From NCBI GenBank assembly GCA_914767715.1, contig OU612068.1, positions 28,088,001-28,148,000 of the forward strand: a stretch of 60,000 nt of DNA. Direction: 5' to 3'. Below the pieces are notes generated by a model that worked only from the letters and a program-made list of their open reading frames with translations, made no database searches and was not told the DNA's origin. The position numbers and the translations under genes were made by a program. Each line of letters begins with the position of its first letter. The first letter of the stretch is position 1. This DNA is from Membranipora membranacea. Taxonomy: Eukaryota; Bryozoa; Gymnolaemata; Cheilostomatida; Membraniporidae. Positions 1 through 11,400 of the stretch are shown here, one piece after another.

Positions 1-381
1 TTGGACAGTCTTTTATTTTGAATGTGCAAAGCTTTGTGAACACAATTATCCTTGTTCACTAGTTCATAATCTTCACTCTTTTAGTCTGATGAAATAAGTG
101 CACGAAAATGTCTTCAGTCTCATCGATGAGTGAGCGATTTGGGGATGAGTGAGTGATTTGGGAATGAGACCACTAGCAGGTCTCACTCACTCAGCTATGA
201 GCCATCAGATAGTGATTTTCGCAGTTTTTGATTGAAAGCCCTCCAAGCCCTCCCCCCTCTGGGATCACTGCAAGTGATTTTGTATTTCACAAAATCCCTT
301 GCACTTCAATATCAACTCCTTTGACCTTTCAAGTCTCTGGAAATGATAAATTTGAGCTAAACATCTAGGCAGCTTAGTTAC
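1..381 (-). other. Partial HUWE1 intron at left edge
   Basis: This is the 5' part of the intron after the last visible HUWE1 exon. The donor reads GTAACTAAG on the minus strand. It contains a 19-bp tandem pair at 125-162 with one mismatch. No gene is seen in it. Confidence 0.75.
125..162. repeat. 19-bp tandem duplication
   Basis: Two adjacent 19-bp units beginning GATGAGTGAG differ at one base. A third partial inverted match, the CTCACTCACTCA around 180-192, lies just downstream. It is a simple intronic repeat. Confidence 0.7.
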
Positions 382-3300
382 CTGTTTGCAATCAAGCCCC
401 TGGCCACACTGGCAGCTGTATTGACAGCGGATATCCCGGAGGTCGAAGGTCGAGGTTCACTTGAGGCAGCAGCTGAAGAGGAGTCCAGAGTCTGTAGATC
501 AGGAGTAGAGTCTTCTCCTGTACCTGTCATAGCTAGCTGCCTGTTATGTTCCTGAGCCTATCAATCATTATAAGTAGAGCATGGTTATAACATCGATAAG
601 TGCACCTCAACGCAATAGAAACCATAGTTTAAGCGCATAAACTGTGTCGGGATAGCTGGTAGTAACATTTCATTACCAACCACTTAGTCGATGGGAAAGT
701 GGTTGATAATGAAATGCTACAACCAGCTATCCCGACACAGTTTATGCGCTCAAACTACAGAAACCAGGAAAAACCAATAAATTATCTTCGGCAAGCTATG
801 TTGTCTCATCAATTATTATAACAGAGAACACCAATTAAAAATGTAAAAATTAAAATGTAAAAATTAAAAATGTAAAAAAGTGGCCGTCAATATTTTCAAA
901 GGTTTTGATGAGAAAGGAACAAGCTTGACAGATGTCCATATGAAAGAGTTAGAAAATGCAAATAGGAAGGAAATAAAGCATAACTTTTTTTATTTTATAA
1001 AAAGCGGAGAGTATAGTTTTATCAGTGAGTCACCGTGATAAGTAGCTTGGTGATAACTGGGGGCAATGTAACCACTACTACTTCTGAATACTATTAGTGC
1101 AAGCAACAGTTTGATGTCTAACACAACAAGGCAATGGCTTTTTTTCAACTATTGCACGGGTCGAATGAAGAGAGAAACTGAACAAATAAGTTACTACTTA
1201 ATCTACTACACCCAACTCTTTGATCCCCTCCAAACCAAAATCGATGCGTATATTCAAATACAATGATATAAGCGTGAATGACTCTGCTGTTTTCACTAAC
1301 CTCTTTGAGAAGAGATTCTATATGATCGCACACTGTATGACCGATTTGTTGAGCACCGCATAATAAGAGTTTCACAATGTTCTGTTTAGTAGCATTGTTA
1401 GCATTGGATAACCTAATGAGAAGTTTGGTGGAGTCCTCCAAACCCTCCTCTGAGCACGACTTTGAAGTTAGCACCTGCAAAAAGAAAGATTTTGTTGTTA
1501 TAACCGAGATCTTTGAATCTGAATTATTAACATGCGATATTGAGATATTGATCCGATTCAGTGCCATCGTCTGCCTGGTAAGGATTAATCCCTGAGCCCA
1601 GAAACTGGCCTTGTGGAAAAAATCTAGAAAGTATTTATCATCTCATCTCATTATATTATGCTGGTTCATCATTATATATCCTTTTTTATATTCTTACGCA
1701 GGTGTGATAGTAAAAATTGACAGGTTCCTGTCAGTTTATTTTAGAACCTATCGTCATGGGCATGTGAAGAAGCGACTGCAGCTTTAGGTACAAGAAGAAC
1801 CTAGTAATGTGATGAAACTTTACAATAATTCCTTCACAAATGAGGAAGTAAATCAAATCCTGTCTCCTCTGTTGTCTGAGGTCAGCTTCTATCAGATAAT
1901 ATTTTCAAGATTACAATTGATGACCAGTGAAGTGTGCACAGAACTAATTTTCGGTTTGTTCTATGTATATCTATGTATTTCTATGCATATCTATGTATAT
2001 CTATGATGGACTAACCTCCACAGCTAATTTGAGCTGATTGGGCAAGAAAACATTGTCATGCTTGACAATAGACTTGACGACAGTAGGCTGAGAGCCGCTG
2101 ACAGCTGATGGAGGGTTAGTTCCTCCTAGCAGAGAGGCAAACGGGTCCGGATTGTTTCTACTGCTGGATCCTCCGGCACCGCTCGGAGGTTTACTACTAC
2201 TCTCCGAAGTGATCGCTGTACTTATATTACTCAGCAGCTTTAGTAGCCTGTGGAACAGTTATGACCGGAATATGATATATGTAAATACAGGAGGATAACA
2301 ACTGAATTATCATCTTCAGTAAATCATGGCTGTAGGGAAAAAGAATAGTCACATGTAGAGCATCCAAACATTCAAAATACTCCGGAGCATCTAAAAGAAC
2401 TTAGAATGGTCTATCCATAATTTTAACGCTTCCTGTTTTGCTGACAATAATACTAAGTGCCGCACCATTATCCCATTTTGGCATATTTGTTTATTTTTGA
2501 CAGTATGTGTTGTATTTTTTTTTTTTTTTTTTACACTTTTATTGGCAGTCTATTTCATTCCAGTAGCAGAATGTTTTCCGAATTGTGCCGAAAAAAAAAA
2601 GGAAAAGAGAAAAAAAGGAAAGCTTGAGACTGAAGATGAGTTAAGATGTTTCAGCAGTGAGGTGTAAATAGATAGGATGTCTTTGAGAAGAGAGAAAATA
2701 AAAATGTTAAGATATTTTCATTATAGTATTGTGCAGAGGCAAAACTTGTTGCAGAGATAAAAAGATAATGTTATAATTGAAACAAAAGATATTTGAATTA
2801 GTTCTCTTCCTGATGCCTGTTTCATATTGAGGTTTTTCCGGTTTGTATTGTTCATCAATAAAAATCATAAAAGTGTTAATGGAAAGGAAACGTCCGGTCG
2901 CAAATCGAGTTCTGATTCCTTTCCCTATTCCTCATAGATCATGTCAATATTGTGTAAGCAGTGGATTTTATCAGGAGTCATCATATTTTTGGAAATTATG
3001 ATGAATGAAAGCAGGTAAACTAAGTACATCGGTGGTCGGAAATCCTACTAAACCTTTGACAATCTTAAGGGTATTTAAATCATTATTTTCCAATTTATAG
3101 GAATCAATCCATCGGTTCAGTAAGAGAATAATACATTGCATCTGACCTATTCTATATGTGAAGGTGACACCATACACATAGGCGTATAGTCACATGATGG
3201 TATTAAATCCTTATTCCCTATACTTAAATCATATTCAGACATAATATGTTACTCAAACATTTGATAAGCTCATTAGCTTATTCTGCCAGAGAAATTTATT

Positions 3301-6300
3301 GGCATTAAATACCAGAATTTTGAGATTAAGACATAAATAATGCGAGGGGGGGGGGGGGGGGGGCTCGAAGCACTCTTGCCTTCATTAGCGATTGCCAATA
3401 AAACTTTGGGGCTGGCACGTCACCTTGTAATAGTACCAGCCTATAGATGGTTTAATTTTCAATACAAATATTTCGTGAACCACAAGCATTGCTCAACTAA
3501 AACAATAAATGTTTGAGCCAAGACCAATATTGTGCGTGAGAGGCCTTTCATCCTACCTGTCTGTGAGTGCAGGACTGCGTCTTATTACAGGACTGGATAA
3601 TAGAGCCATCAGTTGGCCCATAGGTGACTCTTCTATACTCTTATCTGATAGTAGATCATCTGACAGACCAGGTGAGGCTGACGAGGAGGACGATGGAACT
3701 ACAGTAGATAATCTCTGTGATCCTTTACCTGTAGAAGAAAAAGTAGGGAATGTCGGCCTGGTATCACAAGGGCCTTTGAGCAGGTGGGACCTCCTTCAGT
3801 GACTGGACAACTTTTTAAAAAATGACATCATAAATCTGGCTTACATGTGGTGAATAAAAACAAATGTCAGATAATATTATCTGGCATTTGTTTTTATTCA
3901 CCACAGATTTCACTGAAAGATGCCAGGAGAAAAAGATTAATACCAGTTCATTCTAATATATCTTGAACAAGTTATAATACAAACATCATACTGATACTGC
4001 CCATGTTTCTGTGCGATTGTTATTAATGCGGAAATGAGAGGCAAGAGTACATACAAGATTCTTTGAACAAACTTATCTTGGCAATTGTCACAATTCATAA
4101 CACATACCACAACTCCCAGGGATAGAAGTTTCTTGGTTTCAGGGTCTATCATAAAAAAAAATATGATAGACCTTGAAACAAGGTCACACACACACATATA
4201 TATATATTATATATGTATGTACCAAGACAATATCATGCCTACCTTTTTTGTTGAGTCTCATCTGATCAAGTTTGACGAGCACATCCCAGAAACTTTGGTG
4301 AGCCGCAGCACTAGCGGATGTTGGATTTGACTGCTTTGGGGACTTGGCCCTCACAGATCCATCTTTACTGGTTTTATCTTTGGTCTGTCAAAAAATTATT
4401 TCTATTATTTTGACATAATGAAGATACGATTAGTATTGTGAAATACCAATATATGATAAACGATTTAAACATGCAATTAAAGATCAATGGCAGGTTATTT
4501 TTGGAATAAAAAAAATCATAAGAACGAGTTACTTTCTGTTCCAGAGATGTTAGTTGTTCACATATATGATCACAATGACGCAAGACCTTCTTCCAAGACA
4601 CTGTTTCTGTATTATTTCATTACAGTTCCACAATATATGCAAGTGAGATGAGGGTGTTTAGAAGTATTGGGTGAAAAAACATAATAATATGATTGAGTCT
4701 ACAGGTGGGGCAGCATCATGGTCACTTACAGCGCTGTTAGAGTTATCTCCCACGGTTGCAGGATTAGGTAAGAACTGCTGGGTGAAAGCTTTACTAAGGT
4801 ATATCAGAGTGTCCATCACGTGCTGACACACAAGCTGTGCTGCCTGTGGATGTATAGTCACGCTGCCACCATTCCCTGATGTGCCGGCAACATTTCGTTT
4901 TGATGATGTGTTGTGCTGCACTTGGAAGACATTGGCTCTACAGCCTAAAGCGGCGTCCATACCAAATGAGAGCCAAGCCGATTGGCTGATCTGTTTTCCA
5001 CCAGCCTGAGATGCCTGGAGGATAAAAATAAACAAAAGTTAAAGCCGACAGGAAAGAAGAGTGTGGTTAACCCATCAGTGGTCGGAAATCCTACTAAACC
5101 TTTGACAATCTTAAGGGTATTTAAATCATTATTTTCCAATTTATAGGAATCAATCCATCGGTTCAGTAAGAGAATAATACATTGCATCTTGACCTATTCT
5201 ATATGTGAAGGTGACACCATACACATAGGCGCATAGTCACATGATGGTATTAAATCCTTATTCCTTGTACTGAAATCATATTCAGACATAATATGTAACT
5301 CAAACATTTGATAAGCTCATTAGCTTATTCTGCCAGAGAAATTTATTGGCATTAAATACCAGAATTTTGAGATTAAAATATAAATAATGCGAGAGAAAAC
5401 ATTTTCGTGCTTCACCTCACACAATGGTACAGGATCTCCAACCACAAATGGCCTTCGGCTCTGATCATGCAGGGCCGATTCTTACCCTTGCTGTTAATTT
5501 CAAGTGATATGCATAAAATTATCTATAGCTTTGACTATCTTAGACAGATATGTGATAAATGGGATTTTCAGGGCCAGAAATGAATCGGGGCTCGAAGCAC
5601 TCTTGCCTTCATTAGCGATTGCCAATAAAACTTTGGGGCTGGCCGTCACTTTGTAATAGTACCAGCCTATAGATGGTTTAATGTTCAATACAAATATTTC
5701 GTGAACCACAAGCGTTGCTCAACTAAAACAATAAATGTTTGAGCCAAGACCAATATTGTGCGTGAGAGGCCTTTCATCCTACCTGTCTGTGAGTGCAGGA
5801 CTGCGTCTTATTATGGGATATGCGGATATGGATCATATATGGATTGGTGTCGATATAATATAAGATAATCCTAATCTACTGTACAATGAGATCATCTCAT
5901 AACATTCACAGCCTGATAAATTGTGGCTAGTATTTGAGGCGATGATGGTGCATTTTATAAGAAAAGAGAGTCGATAATTTCATATCTCTCCGCAATGAAA
6001 AGGCAACCAACAGGATGTTGTTTGCACTAATAAAATACCAAACACATTTTCTCACAAGCAGGAGTACCCGCATCAAGAATGAGATTCTGAGAAGCTGGAT
6101 AATAATGTTATAAGAATGCAGCTAGACTGCAGACGCAAAGAGAAAATACCAAACGCCTAGCTAAAAAACGATAAGTTGATAAACTATATAGCAATAATAA
6201 ATAATGGTTCATAAATTGTCGAATTTGAGCACAACTTACATCGGCGGTCGGTTTATCTTTCGACTCGTTGGTCTTGATGAGTATAGAAATGAGCGCTCTA

Positions 6301-8425
6301 ATAATCCAGAGAAGTGTGTCACAATGATATCCAAGATTCTTCAGGATTCTGTGTAAGCGGCTCACGTTCAACCTCGGCTCATCCAAAAACAGCATAACTG
6401 AAATAAATGCTTAACATTGGATTAATCTGCTCTTTGATAATCCAGAAGATGATTCTCGTCGTAATCTAACTGGGGTGATTGAACTGTCTGCACTTATGAA
6501 ACAGCTGGTTTACAGTTGGTTGTGAAAATCCTATGTGACCATGACAAAAATGTCAGGGTACATGCATCATTCCAATGCCTAACTGTCAGTACAAATCTGT
6601 CAATACAAGACTACACATTGCTAACTTTATGCGGGTCGGTGTCTTTAAGGTAATGTCAAAGACCGATTCAAATATCAGCATATTATATACCGTTGGAAAG
6701 CTGTCGAGCTACTGAAAATGAATACCTGAACAAAAACTTGATTCGATGACGTTGCGTCATTTTACGGAGGAAATGAGGCAGAAAACGCTGTTTTGTCTAT
6801 GCAGATGGAGGAGTCAAATTAATTGCAAGGAATTTTTAAACAGGTGGAATGTATACTTTGAGATTGGGTTCATCATAAAATTTGATTTTCATTGATATAT
6901 GACTAGTGTAAATGTAATTTTTACGTCACGCCATACAATGCATTTTCTTTGTGAAGCCTTCAAAATACATGAAATTTCAATTATTATTTCAGAACAGATC
7001 ATAGGCTCGAAACAAAATTAATTATGATTTTCTCTTAAAGTACTCTTCAAATGACATACACATTGACTTTCAACAAATTAGCTTGCATATTTCAATGACA
7101 GTAGACTCTCGAATACAGCTAATATTTTTGCCACCTCCGCATAACGTCAAACATGCTGTCCAAAAGACCCTCATTGTGGCCAAACAATTTTTTTTTGAAA
7201 GTTCTCACATACGAAGACGCTTTCATCAACCATGGTGCACACAGGAAATGCCAACAGAATTTTTCATTGCGTCTACATTTTTCTTGAATTTAACGCAAGA
7301 GAATGCCCAAAAACACCTCAAAAGTCCCAAAAAATAGCTGTTTTTTGGCATTCTTTTGCGTAAAATTAAAAAAAAATGAAGATGCAGTGAAAAATTCTGT
7401 TGGCATTTCCTGTGTGCACCATGGTTGATGAAAGCGGCTTCGTATGTGAGAACTTTAAAAATTTTTTTATTTGGCCACAATAAGGGTCATTTGGACAGCA
7501 TGTTTGACGTTATGCAAAGGTGGCAAAAATATTAGCTGTATTCGAGAGTCTACTGTCATTGCAATATGCAAGCTTATTTGTTGAAAGTCAATTTGTAGGT
7601 CATTTGAAGAGTATTTTAAGAGAAAATCATTATTAATTTTGTTTCGAGCCTATGGTCTGTTCTGAATTAATGATTGAAATTTCATGTATTTTGACAGCTT
7701 CACAAAAAAATGCATTGTATGGCGTGACGTAAAAAGTACATTTACACTAGTCATATATCAATGAAAATCAAATTTTATGATGAACCCAATCTCAAAGTAT
7801 ACATTCCACCTGTCTAAAAATTCCTTGCAATTAATTTGACTCCTCCATCTGCAATGACAAAAAAAGCATTTTCTGCCTCATTACCTCCGTAAAATGACGC
7901 AACGTCATCGAAACAAGTTTTTGTTCAGATATTCATTTTCAGTAGCTCTGCAGCTTTCCAACGGTATATAATAAGCTGATATTCGAATCAGCCTATGACA
8001 TTACCTTAATAATAAACATTCACAAGTGGTACACTGACTGACTGGCGTATATTCAAGTCCATGGATGATCCCAGGAAGGAAAAGCAAATTGCTGCTCAGC
8101 ACTGGAACAAACTACATTTCTTTTGGGAACAAGCAAATTTAACCTTGAAAATGTTTCTTCGGAAATATTAATTCAAACTTGATTGAATCCATTAGGTTTA
8201 TTTCTCTCATTACAATAATAGAATGCTACATTAGAGACAGTATATTACCTAGCAGACATGTTAGAGCTTCCTGGTCAAGCAATTGTCTCCCTCTCCTTAC
8301 TGGCTTCATCACACCTCTCATTGAGCTTGAGTTAGAGCCCCACGGGCCACCTAGACCACCTCCTCCAACTCCACGTCTTATGAACCGTGAGGTGCTCAGT
8401 CTACCGACACCTCCGCCTCCCCACC
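382..8425 (-). CDS. HUWE1: HUWE1 exons 55-62, residues about 3582-4086 (pre-HECT region)
   Basis: Exons are 8249-8425, 6240-6397, 4730-5014, 4243-4384, 3557-3728, 2016-2247, 1301-1474 and 382-557. Strong family blocks are [45 protein letters not shown]-like [48 protein letters not shown] and [19 protein letters not shown]. Exon 55 adds a Gly/Arg-rich stretch. Exon 62 is the least conserved; its acceptor was chosen because it alone keeps the frame and gives EAQEHNRQL after LLKE. It ends in phase 2, so the gene continues to the left. These exons are separated by the longest, most repeat-loaded introns of the gene. Confidence 0.93.
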
Positions 8426-11400
8426 CTTGCAAAAATGTAAGAAAATCTTTGGAATATGACACTGCATTGGCGGCAGAATAAAAAACTCAAGGATAGAAAA
8501 GAGACACGAGATATTCAAACATATCGTAGATCCATTTTGGCGAGGGATGGCAAATCTTTTCACAACCTTCAGACAAGGACTTTAAATGTTTTCATACGAG
8601 AGTAGGTGTGGAGGAATACTAATTAGCGCTGGAATAATTGTAATGCTGAATTATGTCTCAAGGACAAAAACTAAGAGAAAATAGGACAATGAACCGACTG
8701 GATATATAAATAATAATGAGATTACCCGCCGCCCACAACAAAATCTTTTAGTGCCAAATGTAGGGATAACAAACAGGACCAGAATAGATCTGCATGCTGG
8801 TTGATTACCAGGGTCTGCCAAGCTTTGGCAAGAAAACTGAATGTTTAACCGAAAATTCTTATGGCGCATGTACTAAACAACTCCGATAATCAGAGATCAA
8901 AACGTATCTAAATTTGTTTTCAAATATGAACTAATTAGGAGTTCCAAGGCAAAACAAAATTCTAATTGAATGTTCCAAAAATATTTAACAGCTTTTTATC
9001 CAAATTTTCAGTCATTAAATTAGTAGCATCAGTTTTTTGGTAATCATTTTTTTGGTAATGATTTATTGCTAATGATTTTTTTGGGGTAACGCCTGATTGT
9101 GACACAATGATCCATAATAAACCTCAAAAGAAAGTGAGGTGATAATGATACGTGTGGTAAATGAATAACAATGGTTATTAGCATCATAACTAATCTATTA
9201 TACCATTAGACAAATAACCCCTAATTGCGTGGAAAGGTGGAACTCCAGCGAATAAGTCCAGACGCGTCCGGAGCTAATTTGTTTATGGGCGACTCCCTAA
9301 AACCACAATTACAACATCATCCATAAATGTTGGTCTAATCATGTAATTAACAATGCAATTACATGAACTTTGATGTTCTAACAGAAGCAAGGTAGAGATA
9401 GGGCGAGTAGAGAGTTAGAGTAGGGTCACTAACCTGACATACCAGACTGTCTGAGTATATTACCGAGAGTAGACCCACCAGTAAACAGCTGATCCTGTAA
9501 TCTCCTATTTCTATCCTCTAATTCTCCTCGCAGTAACTGTGCTTCAGCCATCAAATCAGCAGGCAACACTATGAATAGTGATTACAGCATTACTAGAAGT
9601 ATGGCCTGAAACTTGGTAAAATGTTGATCAACAAGTTGATATCAGCCCCAGCGCTTTGTAGTAAAGAGTCAGCATTTTCGCAAGGGCACCATTGTTTAAA
9701 ATACTGTAGAACTAAGGAGTTGCCAAGCAAAAACAAGGCATGATGGTATTAGTTTTCTGATGGCACAGACCATTTTCCCGATGATAGTATCCTGCGTGTA
9801 GCCTTTACACAGTAGTACGATTGCTGTCAGTAGAACAATATATACCTGATATCTGGCTGTCGTCCATGTCAGCGAGTACTTGTTGTCTCAGAGAAGGAGG
9901 TAGAGAGTTGAGGAATGATCCTGGGTCCTGTGAGTTATCAGGACCAGCTGATACAGCTGCTTGTCGAGCCTGCTCAGCTCTCTGTACAGCCAACACCTTA
10001 TAAAACAGACCCGGAGCATCAAATGTGAAAAACAGCAAGATTCGAATAAAGGCAAATTAAGGACTAGAACACAGTATAAAGTTTTTTAGGTAGAGATTAA
10101 AAGGAACTGACAATATCATTTCCATTTTCTGCATGAATTTTCGAAAGTCATAAAATTGTACTAGAGATGGCGTACATCAGAGCAGTATTATAGTAATTAT
10201 TGAGTGAACTTGTGAATAAATCTGACTATTTAATACCTCTTCTTGAATGGCTGGTGGAAGAGCAGCCAAGAACTCGGCGCTGACATCGCCCACAGGGGCA
10301 GCGGCTGCAGCAGCTGATGTGGTGTTACTAGCCTGAGCTCCTGTAGCTCCGCCGGTCGATGCAGTGGGTGGGGTGTTAGTAGATGGTGTCTCTCCCTGTG
10401 TCGTGGTTGTGGTGGTAGCAGGAGCTGCGGTGGCAGCGGTGCTCTCTCTAACCTGATTCTGTACTCGGGCTAACCTGAGTTGTTCTGCTATCACCTCGCG
10501 CCTTATTGACTCTGGGAGAGCTTCTAGGAATGAGGGATCGACTCCTTCAAGACCCGCAGGTACTGAAAATAATAATAACATAATTACACTATGATGACTA
10601 ATACCCTCTTTGTTGAAGCTTCATTATTTCATCAACAAACTGTAGTAATTCAATGATAGAATCGAGGAGTAATAGGACGATGACTCCAGATTGTTTGTCA
10701 GCCAAAGATAAGTAAGCTGGTGTAATACCCAAATTGCAGAATGTTGATTACTAGATAAAATTCTGAGTTAGAGAAACTCGGAGAACCAAAAGAGGCATGA
10801 GAGATACTGGTCTACATTCCAGGACCATGTTTCACGCTCAGCAACACTGCTGTAAACAGTCCTGTGTGATTTTAGGGTGCATTGACCCTTGTATCACATA
10901 TGTCCTAAACAGTACTTATGCAAGCAAACCTAATGCCTAGGACATATGTACCCCATTTTTTGAACAGTTACGGTGATACACAAGCCCTTGTCTGATAATA
11001 ACTAAATGGGCAACAGAGGGTTTATCATAACTTACACCCTGATGATGATGCTGCCTCAGATTGGGCAGCAGCTGTGCCTCCACTACTTGGTCCTGAGGAA
11101 GGATCGCTAACGGCAGCCGCTGCCTGGCCTATCTGCTGATTGGCTAATGGTTGGGCTGTGGCAGGTTGCGTAGGGAACAGAGTTGGTGGTGTAGCGTCAG
11201 CCTCCACTGATTCAACACCTGGATAAGGTATCAGTACAGAGATAAATATTATGCGATAGACTTCATTATTAAATTAAGTTTAGAACTACCATTTTTTACA
11301 TCAACATGAGATAAAAGGCATCAAAGTTGTTAGTTGGACATAATTTCAGTGAAATGGCACAAAAACTTGGTTCTCTGTATTAAAGATTATTTGATGTTTC

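Noticed and set aside
2971-5187. Repeated minus-strand frames sharing [18 protein letters not shown]
   Set aside because: They arise from the segmental duplication. The peptide belongs to no family I recognise, and near identity of the copies gives no evidence of selection.
7083-7480. Two overlapping 84-codon frames on opposite strands with the same peptide
   Set aside because: They are the two arms of the 6645-8009 palindrome read in the same way; no codon signal or family match.
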